Notes: generated by a model not told the origin, from the sequence alone. A DNA stretch of 64,000 nucleotides from Pelagihabitans sp947500445 (GCF_050589625.1 NZ_JBNGOP010000007.1:62001-126000); one strand, 5' to 3'; counted from the first letter of the stretch, positions 8,928 through 17,746 are shown. Numbers and translations: made by a program.

Positions 8928-8962
8928 AAAAAAAAGGCCCCTTATAAAGGGGCCTTTTTTTT
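8928..8962 (+). terminator. Terminator of rpoD, probably bidirectional
   Basis: A-run, then AAGGCCCC - TTATA - GGGGCC and a T8 run: a perfect G/C-rich stem flanked by A on one side and T on the other, so it can act on both strands. It ends rpoD (stop at 8911) and also lies 10 bp past the stop of the leftward microprotein gene at 8972. Confidence 0.9.
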
Positions 8963-8971
8963 AGGCAATGC

Positions 8972-9073
8972 CTAAGAATAATTTAGTTTGTTGATTTCAA
9001 AATCGGTTAGGATTTCATTGAGGTCCTCAATAAAATTGAGATACGCCGCGTTGTCGGGATTCTGTTTTGCCAT
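8972..9073 (-). CDS. Tandem microprotein 1 (33 aa, DLNEIL family)
   Basis: ATG at 9073, stop TAG at 8972-8974. The peptide is acidic (net negative) with the core YLNFIEDLNEIL and ends NKLNYS. The ORF just upstream on the same strand (9109-9207) encodes a paralogue with core YLNFLQDLNEIL. Across these 12 codons 10 amino acids are the same, while 7 codons differ only synonymously. That is strong evidence that both are translated and selected as proteins. There is no signal peptide or Cys, and the core would form an amphipathic helix. I recognise no family. It could be an intracellular regulator, a RiPP precursor or a signalling peptide; no modifying enzyme is adjacent. Confidence 0.72.
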   Translation of the reverse strand: MAKQNPDNAAYLNFIEDLNEILTDFEINKLNYS

Positions 9074-9104
9074 AATTGTAGGGTTTAGATTTAGGACATA
9101 AGTG

Positions 9105-9122
9105 TAGACTACATATAGTCTA
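9105..9122. promoter_or_regulatory. Perfect inverted repeat between the two microproteins
   Basis: TAGACTA - CATA - TAGTCTA, a perfect 7-bp inverted repeat with a 4-nt loop, overlapping the stop codon of microprotein 2. It could be an operator or a small RNA hairpin that adjusts expression of the downstream microprotein. There is no T-run, so it is not a standard terminator. Confidence 0.4.
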
Positions 9123-9207
9123 ACTCTACCAATTCATTTAAACTTAAAATTTCGTTTAGATCTTGAAGGAAATTTAAATATTCCTCTCCGTAGGTATCGT
9201 AGAGCAT
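9109..9207 (-). CDS. Tandem microprotein 2 (32 aa, DLNEIL family)
   Basis: ATG at 9207, stop TAG at 9109-9111, 35 bp upstream of its paralogue. It begins MLYDTYGEE, carries the shared core YLNFLQDLNEIL and ends ELVELDYM. It is acidic, leucine-rich and probably helical, with no Cys and no signal peptide. It lies 190 bp downstream of the YaiO-type gene on the same strand, and an inverted repeat (9252-9276) sits in that gap, so it may be transcribed with the polysaccharide operon or from its own promoter. The synonymous pattern against microprotein 1 argues strongly for translation. Function unknown. Confidence 0.72.
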   Translation of the reverse strand: MLYDTYGEEYLNFLQDLNEILSLNELVELDYM

Positions 9208-9251
9208 ACTGTTGTTCAGGTTAAGTTAATATTCAGATTTAAGTTTCAAGC

Positions 9252-9276
9252 ATACTTGCTATTGGGTTGCAAGTAT
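9252..9276. promoter_or_regulatory. Inverted repeat upstream of the microprotein pair
   Basis: ATACTTGC - nine bases - GCAAGTAT, a perfect 8-bp dyad 45 bp upstream of microprotein 2. A related half-site, CATACTTAT, occurs at about 9288-9296. On the minus strand it overlaps TATGCTTG, one mismatch from the TAnnTTTG -7 element, with a TTG upstream at a rather short spacing. This looks like a regulator-binding site over a promoter, but a weak terminator for the yaiO gene is also possible. Confidence 0.4.
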
Positions 9277-9398
9277 CATGTAATAAACATACTTATAACG
9301 TTTGGCCGATACAATAAATTGTGGTGTATTGAGGTAGAGTTGTTGTGAAAATGGCTAAAACGATATACAAATAGTCGCTGAGAATGTATTTTATGGTA

Positions 9399-10700
9399 CT
9401 AGAACTTCACCCTATAAGTGATGCCCGCGGATACCGACCAAAAATAGTTTCCGCTGTCGAACGTCAGCTCTTGACGGGCCACGCCAAGGTCCGCTCGATA
9501 AATATGTTGTCCGCTTTTTGGGGTAAATTGATATTCGAGCCCGATACGTTGTGATGCTACATAAAGTAGGGTCTCGGCCAAGAGTTCGTCTCCACTGCGC
9601 AATTGTTGTAGTTCTGGTGCATAGCCCATACCCAAGGTCATGCCCAAATAGTTTTCCCCGTCCCGATAGTACTTACGGGCCACCAAATTTCCCGAAACCT
9701 GTGTGAGGTTATTGGGTTGTGGGGTAATATAGGAGCGTAGGGAGAAATAATAATTGCCCTGATACTTTCCTAAAGATCCGGTTATTACCGTAACATCGGT
9801 ATCCGCAAAACTAAGATAGCGCCCTCCTGCAGATAGCTCATAAGCTTTTGGAAGGTTGGCATAAAGGTCGCCCCCTACCCTATGGTTTGGAAAAATGCTG
9901 GCATTTGAGTATCCATAATTCAAGTAGGCGTAAAACCGTTTTGAAAATTTTGGATAAAAATCGATTTCATATTGTAGCCCCTGTTGTTCAAATCTGTTGC
10001 TATAGTTGATTCTTGGAATTAACAGTCCCGCTTGGGTTTCCCGTTCATAGAAAAAACTGGAGAGCGTCATCGGTTCATACACCTGATCAAATATCTGGAA
10101 CGAATTCTGGATGCCAAACTTGTTTTGGAGCACCTTTTCTTTGGCAACCGTATCCAAGGCCGTCTCCAAAGAGACGTCTTCTTCACTCCTAGGGTCATTG
10201 GCAACCGCTTCAATATCCTCATTGCCATTATCGTACGCTACTGTTTCGGTATCCCCGTTTTTTTGATGCTTCTGTGCTTTGGTAATCTTTTTGATCGTAC
10301 GCTTTTGCAGTCGCAATAGCGTTTTGTTCCCCTCATGGTAGTACAAAGCTTTATGCTGCAACCCTAAGGCGGTTGCATAGTTTTTCGCAAAAAGCTCGTT
10401 CTTAATCGCAGCGATCCACAAATCTACATCTTGTCGATGTACGGAGGTAATACGGTTATACATGCCGCGAGCGGTTGCATAGTCGCCCTTGGCCCTGCTT
10501 TTGTTCGCTATTTTGGCCAACGAATCTATTGTCGTTTTGGCTATCTTATTTTCGGTATTCCCTCCGTTTTCGACCTTAGAAAGAGGTATAAGTACCCTAT
10601 CGGGATCCGAAGGCTGCGCATAGGCCATATCCTGCGCATGTACAAAAGGCATTGCCCCTACACAAAGGAAAATCAATATGGTCTTTAAGCTTTTGTTCAT
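9399..10700 (-). CDS. YaiO-family outer-membrane beta-barrel protein with N-terminal TPR
   Basis: 433 aa from ATG 10700 (MNKSLKTILIFLCVG, signal peptide ending near HAQD). A helical TPR-like part (about residues 60-160) precedes a C-terminal YaiO-type barrel of about 220 residues. The barrel has alternating aromatic strands (RFYAYLNYGYSNASIFPNH, ELSAGGRYLSF) and ends in Tyr-Arg-Val-Lys-Phe, an outer-membrane signature. In E. coli yaiO lies beside the GT2 gene yaiP; here it follows a GT2 and an LtaS-like gene. I infer an outer-membrane export or anchoring role for a surface polysaccharide. It starts 27 bp after the upstream gene's stop. Confidence 0.85.
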   Translation of the reverse strand: MNKSLKTILIFLCVGAMPFVHAQDMAYAQPSDPDRVLIPLSKVENGGNTENKIAKTTIDSLAKIANKSRAKGDYATARGMYNRITSVHRQDVDLWIAAIKNELFAKNYATALGLQHKALYYHEGNKTLLRLQKRTIKKITKAQKHQKNGDTETVAYDNGNEDIEAVANDPRSEEDVSLETALDTVAKEKVLQNKFGIQNSFQIFDQVYEPMTLSSFFYERETQAGLLIPRINYSNRFEQQGLQYEIDFYPKFSKRFYAYLNYGYSNASIFPNHRVGGDLYANLPKAYELSAGGRYLSFADTDVTVITGSLGKYQGNYYFSLRSYITPQPNNLTQVSGNLVARKYYRDGENYLGMTLGMGYAPELQQLRSGDELLAETLLYVASQRIGLEYQFTPKSGQHIYRADLGVARQELTFDSGNYFWSVSAGITYRVKF

Positions 10701-10727
10701 AATGCGCAATACCATTGCAATGTTATC

Positions 10728-13073
10728 TTACTGGGCGGTCGCCAGTTGTTTCTCCTTATCATATAGTTTTTTTGCCCTAGCAATTTTCTCATATATTTCG
10801 TCGGCCCTAGAGCTATTTTGCTGCACCTTGGCAATCAATTCATATCCTTCCTTGTACCGGCCTGACCAATAATAAACATCGAATAACGCCGCATAGGCAT
10901 CAATGTAGTCCGGAACCATCTCAATAGCTTCCTGTAATAAGGTAATGGAATCCGAATAATGTCCCCTCCAACCATTGATCCTGCCCATAAGTATTTTTGC
11001 GTCTACGTTTCCTGGAACTTCCGAAACAATATAACGCAACAGTAAAAGGGCCCTGTCATACTCCTTTGCCAATGCCAATTCCCTTGCGCTATCAAAGGCC
11101 CGATCAAAATTATGGCCATTGAATACACTATGTATCCATACGATATCCCGACCGCTAAACTTTTCCTTTTCAAAGTTGAACACGGCCAAGCTGTCCGGTA
11201 TGATCCTGTTGTTTTTAGTAATGTATTGATTGACGCCCTTAAACCGCTTTAAGGCAAGCTCCAAGGTGTCATCTTCGGTTTCCAAAGGTGTTAACCCCAA
11301 ATTTTTGTCCATTTCAAAAATCTCACCATCCGATAAGAATGTGGTTCCCTTAACATAATCCTTTAACTCGTTCTTGTTTCGCATCAATGGAATACGCTTT
11401 ACCGACCGAAAGGTTTTTTCGGTATCTAGGCCACTTCCAAGCCAGGCTGTTTTTTCCGGTACGCTAAGGTTATATTGCTTGTGCAATAAGGATACGATGC
11501 TGGGTGCGATATCGAAATGGGAGTTTAAAGCCTCCATCTTTCTAGGCGCCTTTAACAGTGGACTGTAAATCAGTAAGGGGACATGAAAACGGCTGATTTC
11601 GGTTCTAGCGGGTATGGCCGGCAAAAGATGGTTTCCGGTAACGATAAAAATGGTGTTCTCATAACCGGGCAATTTTTTATATGCCTCAAAAAACCATGCC
11701 AAGGCATTATCGGCATACAACAAGCTTGCGAAAACGCCATCGTTCTTTTTGATGATCCTACGTTCTCGTTTTCCATAAGCACGGTGCTCCAAGGTTTTTT
11801 CTACCTGTTCCGTATAATACGTCATTTTTGGGGGAAGAAAGGGGTCTCGCGTGCTTAAGGTAAGGTACACCTCCATACGGGGCGTGTCCTTGCTCCTATC
11901 GAGGCTTACACTCTTACGAAAAAGCTCCAAATCGGGATATCCCCAGGAGTACCCTCCCGAATCGCCCGTTTGTAAATCATAATTTTTTCCAAAGCCCGCC
12001 TTGTCCAAAATAAGGTCGACATCCTCACTTTGAAGAAAGCGTACAACATTGTCAAAAGCACCATTGGAGCCCTGATAATAGGAAGTATGATAGGCGTTCT
12101 TCTTTAAAATACCGTAAAGTGTTAGCTTGTTCGGATATTCCTCCATCCCCATAAATCCATTTTTACCGAAGGGTAAGGACCCCACCAGTGCGGGAAGGGC
12201 ACCGAAGTTTCTTCCGGTAGTACTCAAACAGTTTTTCCAATACAAAGATTGCGTGCTAAGGGAATCCAAAAACGGGGTAAAACCACCATACGGAGCATCT
12301 TTACCAACAAAGTCGCGTCCCAAGCCTTCCACGATAAGGAAAACTAGATTCGGTTTGGTCTTTTTTAAATTGAAATAGGGCTTTAATGTATTCTGTGTCT
12401 GTATGGGCCGTAGCAAGGGATACGTACTTTTCCCGTCATAGGAATGTTCTTCCGTTGCCGTGCGGTACAGGTTTAGCCCCAAGTAGTAGGTCTTGTTTTG
12501 ATTGATCGGCTTGCTCGGCGTAAACATGGCTGTAATGAATATGCTGAAGAATACCAAGGTCAGCGGAAACATGCCGTTGATCAGTCGATAAAAACGCACG
12601 GTCGACCGGTACATTCCTAAAAAGAGGAGCTGTAGCAACAATGCCCCCAATAAAAAATAGCCCAGCGTACCCCAACTATTGGCGTTAAAGGCCTTAAACC
12701 GGACTTCTTCCCAACTATAAGCAGCAATGTCGGACCCCAAAGGCAATAACACGGTGCAAAAATATACGGTCAAAAACAGTTCGATCAAGAGTAAAACGCC
12801 CAGCGACCCTAAAGCGAAATACATGCCATAACGTGGTCTTAGGTTTTCTAAAAACTTGAAAGGAAACACCAAAAAGATACCGGTCAACGACGAAAAACCG
12901 ATATGGTGAACGAGCGCTATAAAAAAGCTTCTACCAAAAATGATATCCACAATACCTTTTGCGTATAGCAGGCTATATTGAAATATGGACAGCGCCACCA
13001 AGCATCCAAAAAACGCTATGACCGCTCGGGTATAGTGTTTTAAGGTGTAACTATCTATTTGGCTCGTATTCAT
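10728..13073 (-). CDS. LTA synthase/sulfatase-family membrane phosphotransferase with C-terminal TPR
   Basis: 781 aa. Five transmembrane segments (within residues 15-190) are followed by an extracytoplasmic alkaline-phosphatase/sulfatase fold (about 240-570) and TPR repeats (about 650-765). The layout matches the LtaS/OpgB/EptA-like family, which moves phosphoglycerol or phosphoethanolamine from lipids onto glycans. Candidate metal/nucleophile residues are Glu249 (LIVEGLGRDF) and Thr285/286 (LSTTGRN). The usual GDH motif reads Gly-Asn481-His482, so one metal ligand is changed. The TPR tail (ALAKEYDRALLLLRYI, AKILMGRINGWRG) resembles the repeats that precede YaiO barrels. It is packed in an operon with GT2 upstream and YaiO downstream, suggesting it decorates the exported polymer. 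Confidence 0.82.
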   Translation of the reverse strand: MNTSQIDSYTLKHYTRAVIAFFGCLVALSIFQYSLLYAKGIVDIIFGRSFFIALVHHIGFSSLTGIFLVFPFKFLENLRPRYGMYFALGSLGVLLLIELFLTVYFCTVLLPLGSDIAAYSWEEVRFKAFNANSWGTLGYFLLGALLLQLLFLGMYRSTVRFYRLINGMFPLTLVFFSIFITAMFTPSKPINQNKTYYLGLNLYRTATEEHSYDGKSTYPLLRPIQTQNTLKPYFNLKKTKPNLVFLIVEGLGRDFVGKDAPYGGFTPFLDSLSTQSLYWKNCLSTTGRNFGALPALVGSLPFGKNGFMGMEEYPNKLTLYGILKKNAYHTSYYQGSNGAFDNVVRFLQSEDVDLILDKAGFGKNYDLQTGDSGGYSWGYPDLELFRKSVSLDRSKDTPRMEVYLTLSTRDPFLPPKMTYYTEQVEKTLEHRAYGKRERRIIKKNDGVFASLLYADNALAWFFEAYKKLPGYENTIFIVTGNHLLPAIPARTEISRFHVPLLIYSPLLKAPRKMEALNSHFDIAPSIVSLLHKQYNLSVPEKTAWLGSGLDTEKTFRSVKRIPLMRNKNELKDYVKGTTFLSDGEIFEMDKNLGLTPLETEDDTLELALKRFKGVNQYITKNNRIIPDSLAVFNFEKEKFSGRDIVWIHSVFNGHNFDRAFDSARELALAKEYDRALLLLRYIVSEVPGNVDAKILMGRINGWRGHYSDSITLLQEAIEMVPDYIDAYAALFDVYYWSGRYKEGYELIAKVQQNSSRADEIYEKIARAKKLYDKEKQLATAQ

Positions 13074-13082
13074 ATTTTGGTA

Positions 13083-14513
13083 TTAAGTTGCCTTGGCAAA
13101 TCCCTTTCTTACCTGGGAGCCCCAACCGGATTTTATCTTGAATAATTTTTTGTAATTGCCCCGGACCGCTGCCCACACGACAATGGGGTGAAAGGTTATG
13201 GGTTCTATAATGGCGCAGAACATCAATATTAGGATGTCCTTGGTTTTCTTATATTCGTTATAGGAGTACACGTCCCATAGAATCGCATAAAAAGAGAACA
13301 TTATGGAGTACATGTATACGGCCGCGGTAATGGCAAGGAAAAAATCGAAATTCAATATTCCCAAGTAATAAAAGATGATGATCGTGAAAAGGCCGAAAAA
13401 CTCCAACAACGGGGCCATCCATTCATAAAAAAACCAATACGGATAACTGATCAGCCCCAATCGCCCATATTTGGAATTAAAAAACATATCCCTATGGGTC
13501 TTTAAGGTTTCCAAATTGCCACGTGCCCAGCGATCGCGTTGATTGACCAGAATCTTCAAGTCCTCCGGAACTTCCGTCCAGCATAGGGAATCGGGAATAT
13601 ACTCTACGGTATAGGGCATCTTGCGGTCGTGCATATACCGGCGCATCCGAAACACTATTTCCATATCCTCCCCTACCGTGTTGGTGTCGTATCCGCCAAC
13701 GGCATTGGCGATTTCGCGATCAAAGAAACCGAAAGCTCCCGATATGATCAACAGGCTATCGATTCGTCCCCACGCCATTCTCCCTAAGATGAAGGAACGG
13801 GTATATTCCAGCAATTGAAAACGGGCCAGCCAGTTTTTGGGAAGGCGAATTTCTTCCAACCGGCCACCTTGGATCACGCAGGAATTGGCAACACGGATTA
13901 CCCCGCCTACGGCAATCACCCTTTTCTCCGACCGTTGGTAAAACGATTTTACCACATGTAAAAGCGCGTCGGGCAGCAACAGGCAATCGACATCGATACA
14001 ACCAACATACTGATTGCTTGAAAGCGCCATACCCGTATTCAAGGCATCGGATTTTCCTCCATTTTCCTTATCTACGACCGTAAGTTTCGAAAAAGATCGG
14101 TGTTTGGATCGATAGATGCCGCGAATGGGTTTCGATTTCCATTCCGGATCTATTTCCCTAGGTACCTTTACCAAGTCATATGCCTCGATCATTTTCTGTA
14201 AGGTATCGTCCTTACTCCCGTCATTCACTACCATTACCTCGTAGTTCACATACCGCAACGACAATAACGAGCGTATGTTTTCTACAATGGTCAGGCCTTC
14301 GTTGTACGCTGGTGCGATAATGGTGATACTCGGGGCAAGCGGGGATGCCATTACTTTAGAGAGATCACCAAAGCTATTTTTATTTCGATAATGGATGGAA
14401 TTTCTTGTGGATAGGTATCCCATTAGAGTAAACATGGAAAAGAGTACCACCGTAAACGTAAAAAATATTACGTTTATGTAATTAAGGACGACCTGAAAGA
14501 ATTCGCTATCCAT
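13083..14513 (-). CDS. Processive family-2 glycosyltransferase (PgaC/cellulose-synthase-like)
   Basis: 476 aa from ATG 14513 (MDSEFFQVV); a longer upstream reading would overlap the HEAT gene. One N-terminal membrane helix (about residues 12-33) precedes the GT-A domain: VVNDGS (nucleotide binding), DVDC (DxD), TVGEDME (TED catalytic Asp) and NQRDRWARGN (Q/RxxRW, the processivity motif). Three to four membrane helices follow, forming the translocation channel. This is the set seen in polysaccharide synthases such as PgaC, BcsA and HasA. It should polymerise an activated sugar (possibly UDP-GlcNAc or UDP-Glc) and push the chain across the inner membrane. No PilZ domain is seen; control may come from the adjacent HEAT and two-component proteins. 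Confidence 0.9.
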   Translation of the reverse strand: MDSEFFQVVLNYINVIFFTFTVVLFSMFTLMGYLSTRNSIHYRNKNSFGDLSKVMASPLAPSITIIAPAYNEGLTIVENIRSLLSLRYVNYEVMVVNDGSKDDTLQKMIEAYDLVKVPREIDPEWKSKPIRGIYRSKHRSFSKLTVVDKENGGKSDALNTGMALSSNQYVGCIDVDCLLLPDALLHVVKSFYQRSEKRVIAVGGVIRVANSCVIQGGRLEEIRLPKNWLARFQLLEYTRSFILGRMAWGRIDSLLIISGAFGFFDREIANAVGGYDTNTVGEDMEIVFRMRRYMHDRKMPYTVEYIPDSLCWTEVPEDLKILVNQRDRWARGNLETLKTHRDMFFNSKYGRLGLISYPYWFFYEWMAPLLEFFGLFTIIIFYYLGILNFDFFLAITAAVYMYSIMFSFYAILWDVYSYNEYKKTKDILILMFCAIIEPITFHPIVVWAAVRGNYKKLFKIKSGWGSQVRKGFAKAT

Positions 14514-14520
14514 TACCGAT

Positions 14521-17500
14521 CTACTTTTTTTTGTTCGTTCTTTGGAACAGTTTAAAAATGGAATCCCGAACGCTACCACTCTTTTTCTTTGCTTTTGGCC
14601 CGGTGACGGTTGTAGGTGCCTCTTCTCCCAACAGTTCGAAATCAATATCGAAAATGCCCTTTTCCTTTGGTGGCTGAATATCCATTTGTCCCAATAGCCG
14701 TTCTATCTTCCCTTCCGAAGAATCTCCCGGAGCGTTCAAGACGGTCGCTTGTTCCCTTTTTTCGATATTCTGTTCGGGGTCCATGCCCAATCGTTCTTTC
14801 AGCTCCTTTAAGGTTTTTGCAGCTTTACGACGAATACGCCGTTCGGGGTCGCTTAACAGCTTTCCCAAAAAATAAACTTCCTTATGGTCGCCTACGGCAA
14901 CGATCTCGTCCAGCAATATCAACTTGGAATCGGTATCGCAGTGTCTAAAAAACTCTTGGAATATACTGTAGGGCTCGTTGTTTTTGACCGTGCCTTCGGT
15001 TTCGGTAGCGTTTCCATCATCCAAAGGGGCGTTCCCCTGAAAACGTGCCATGATGTCTTTTATGCGGACCAATGCCGCTTCCTTTTTTTCCTTTTGCATC
15101 AACTCGTCCAACAAGGGAAGCTCTCGCTCGTCACCAAAAAAATCGATATCGTCTAAAAGTTGCATGGTATCTACCATATCGCTATCATATTTTTTATTGC
15201 TCGGTAAATATTGGAGGTAGTAGTTGATGTCGTGTATCATTTTGGAGGTTTTGGCTTCCCATTCCGGTCCTTCCATCTTGATCGCCGTAGTTTTGTCCGT
15301 TGTTTCTTCCGGTGCTTCAATTTCTTTAAGCAACCAACTGGGCAGCTGTTGTTCCGCAATATCCTGTTCCGCGATGCTTTCCTCAGCAGTCTCCTCGGTT
15401 TCGTTTGAAGCGATATCATCTTCGGTATCCGGACTATTCGCTATTTCAGCGTCCATATCATGGTCGAGTGGCGTATTTGTAGGTTCCTCCTTGAATTCCG
15501 TTTCCTTGCTTACCGGTAGCCATTGGTCCAAGGCAATACTTTTGATTTCTTCGTAGCTTACCGTTATTTCGTTAACATCGGTATTTTCGAGCGGTACCTG
15601 TACCGGCCGTTCGGGTAGGTCTTTGAAGACCACGGTAAACATCGGTTCCGTTACTTCCGGTGCTATAGTATTGACCGCCGGATTATTTTGTGCGTTGTCC
15701 GAAGGGCCATTTCCCAAAACCTGATCGTAAACTACTGGAAGCTCATTTATGTCAAAGCCGGTTTTTACTTCCGGTGTTGCCGAAATCGCTTCATACCGGA
15801 CCACAAGTTCCTTAGCATCAACAAATCCTGGTTTTTTTGCATTTTCCAAAGCAATAATCTCATTGTAATCCACGACCTCCAGTTCCTTAAGATCCGTTTG
15901 CGTTTGTACCCTGGTGTCAGCAAAGGAATACTGATCTGTAACGGAGGGCAGCGGATTTTCAACGATGGGAATAAAGTACATTTCAGCATCGGTTACGTCA
16001 AACCTGATGGGCTTGCGTTCTTCCGTGATTTCTTTGGTATCCTCGACAATGGGTGCTAACAATTCAAAATCGACCTTGATGTCTACGACATCGTCCGTTT
16101 CGCCGGTAGTTTCGACATTATCGGTTGTTTCGGTTTCATCGGTACCAACGCTCCCATCGATTACAACGGGTAAAAACGCTATGGAAAACGCCGGTTGTAT
16201 TTCAGTTGGCGCTTCCATATTCTCTTTTTTGGAAGATTCATCTTCAGCGGAAGATTCCGAAACATTTTTGGTAACATCGTTCGGTTTAGGGTCTTTTGGC
16301 TCGTGGTTGTCCTTCATGCTGTAGGTATTGGAAATGGATTCGGTTTTGTGGTCTTGGTCAATTGATTTTTTTTCATCCGATAAGGATGTTCCGGTCACTT
16401 TTTGGGTATTTTCTACTATGGCTTCGCCAGGTTCCTCGGAGATAGGGGCTATTTCATCGTCCTGCTTTTCATTTTTGATGGATACCAAATCGGCATCGCC
16501 CTGGTCGGATATCACATCTACTTCCAGCATCGTTTCGGAATTGTCATCGGTTGAAGTATCCGCGGTATTTTCCGGAGTGATGGTATCGCGGTACTCATCT
16601 ATCGTAGGATCCTCGGGCATCGTTTCCATTTTTGCACCACGAATGTCCTTGGGAATATTATAGTTTTTGGTATCTACGATTCCTTCGGTGGGCAATACCG
16701 TTTCGGGGGCAATCATATTAATGGCGGCCAAGGCTTTACTTCTTACGGGAAAACTGGACTCCTTATTTTCTATCAGCTTTAAAAAGGGCAGATCTTCCTT
16801 TTCGCCCAAGTTGCCAATGGCATCCAATAAGGCTATTTTGATGTTTACTGAACATTTCCAAAAAACTGTTTTTAATGTTGGAATGGCGTCGGTGATATGG
16901 AATGTTTTAATACAATCGATCGCTTCCTGTTTTATTCTGTTATTTTTATGTTTTACCAGTTCCGTAATGGAAGCGTAAGCATCGTTTTGATCGTAATGTT
17001 TGATCAAACGAAGGGCGAAGAGCACCACAAACTTGTTTTTTGAGGTTAGCCATACCCTAAAGCTTGGGGGCAAAAAGTTTTCCTTGTTGCTCAGCACTTC
17101 CATCAATTTTAGTTGTTGCCATTCGGATATACGGTGCTTGGTGGTGTCCAAAAAGTGGTTGATTCCTTCCGGTTTTAGGGTAACCACGGCAATCTCGGCC
17201 TGCTTTCTTATGGTAGGCCGTTTGTCGTTGATGAACTTGCTGATGAGTCCGTACGACTCCTGTACCCGCATTTGGGTCAATTCTATAATCCCCTTGGAGA
17301 TACGCTCCCAACGCAACGCATGAAGTTTTTTATACGATTCTTGATGAAGTCCCAAATCTTTGAACAGTTCAAAAAGTCGTTTCCGGGCAGTTCCGGAAAC
17401 ATCCTTTCGTAGGTCCATAAGAATTTCGGTAACCGTTTTGCGATAGAACGCCGATTTTATCAATTCCCGAATTTCAACTTTGAGGTTTACGTAACTGCTT

Positions 17501-17745
17501 TTTTCATCTTTAGTGGCGTCTTCTTCCAGAAAAATAAACTCACTGATCATCGGGGCGATTTCCTGTTTGATCTTTTTTGTTTTATTCGAGCGCTTGGAGA
17601 GCTGCTTTTTGAACAGAAAGATGGCCAGAAAATAAAGAAACGCTATGCCCAGGAACAACAAGGTCAAATCCCACAAAAGATCCGTGTGGATCTTAGGCGC
17701 GGTAATGAGGTCGTAGGTTCGGTATATTTGGGCGGTAAACTGCAA
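14521..17745 (-). CDS. Membrane-anchored HEAT-repeat protein with acidic repeat-motif linker
   Basis: 1074 aa. One membrane helix (about residues 24-45), then a HEAT/armadillo solenoid (about 100-345, for example KRPTIRKQAEIAVVTLKPEG), a very acidic Thr/Glu/Asp-rich linker (about 350-800), a second HEAT pair (about 855-990, for example DPERRIRRKAAKTLKELKE) and a basic C-terminus. Within the linker a 12-13 residue motif D-x-[KN]-E-[LI]-x-V-x-Y-x-x-[IV] occurs four times, at about residues 618, 643, 665 and 723. HEAT proteins are scaffolds. Placed between a two-component system and a GT2 synthase, it may gather or control the synthase. It starts with TTG at 17745, one base after the regulator's stop; the first ATG would lose the membrane helix. 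Confidence 0.8.
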   Translation of the reverse strand: MQFTAQIYRTYDLITAPKIHTDLLWDLTLLFLGIAFLYFLAIFLFKKQLSKRSNKTKKIKQEIAPMISEFIFLEEDATKDEKSSYVNLKVEIRELIKSAFYRKTVTEILMDLRKDVSGTARKRLFELFKDLGLHQESYKKLHALRWERISKGIIELTQMRVQESYGLISKFINDKRPTIRKQAEIAVVTLKPEGINHFLDTTKHRISEWQQLKLMEVLSNKENFLPPSFRVWLTSKNKFVVLFALRLIKHYDQNDAYASITELVKHKNNRIKQEAIDCIKTFHITDAIPTLKTVFWKCSVNIKIALLDAIGNLGEKEDLPFLKLIENKESSFPVRSKALAAINMIAPETVLPTEGIVDTKNYNIPKDIRGAKMETMPEDPTIDEYRDTITPENTADTSTDDNSETMLEVDVISDQGDADLVSIKNEKQDDEIAPISEEPGEAIVENTQKVTGTSLSDEKKSIDQDHKTESISNTYSMKDNHEPKDPKPNDVTKNVSESSAEDESSKKENMEAPTEIQPAFSIAFLPVVIDGSVGTDETETTDNVETTGETDDVVDIKVDFELLAPIVEDTKEITEERKPIRFDVTDAEMYFIPIVENPLPSVTDQYSFADTRVQTQTDLKELEVVDYNEIIALENAKKPGFVDAKELVVRYEAISATPEVKTGFDINELPVVYDQVLGNGPSDNAQNNPAVNTIAPEVTEPMFTVVFKDLPERPVQVPLENTDVNEITVSYEEIKSIALDQWLPVSKETEFKEEPTNTPLDHDMDAEIANSPDTEDDIASNETEETAEESIAEQDIAEQQLPSWLLKEIEAPEETTDKTTAIKMEGPEWEAKTSKMIHDINYYLQYLPSNKKYDSDMVDTMQLLDDIDFFGDERELPLLDELMQKEKKEAALVRIKDIMARFQGNAPLDDGNATETEGTVKNNEPYSIFQEFFRHCDTDSKLILLDEIVAVGDHKEVYFLGKLLSDPERRIRRKAAKTLKELKERLGMDPEQNIEKREQATVLNAPGDSSEGKIERLLGQMDIQPPKEKGIFDIDFELLGEEAPTTVTGPKAKKKSGSVRDSIFKLFQRTNKKK
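15544..15894 (-). repeat. Four degenerate linear-motif repeats in the HEAT protein linker
   Basis: Encodes four copies of a short motif: DLKELEVVDYNEI, DAKELVVRYEAI, DINELPVVYDQV and DVNEITVSYEEI (residues 618-630, 643-654, 665-676, 723-734). Spacing is uneven and the flanks are acidic and disordered-looking. A second recurring pattern with F, P and V/I (AFLPVVIDG, YFIPIVENP, LLAPIVEDT) occurs just before it. Such arrays often dock several copies of a partner. This reads as protein-level repetition, not DNA duplication. Confidence 0.55.
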
Positions 17746-17746
17746 A

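Noticed and set aside
10032..17323. Many plus-strand ORFs of 60-150 codons opposite the polysaccharide operon
   Set aside because: All are antisense shadows of long, well-supported genes, with Ser/Phe/Leu-rich products typical of reverse frames.
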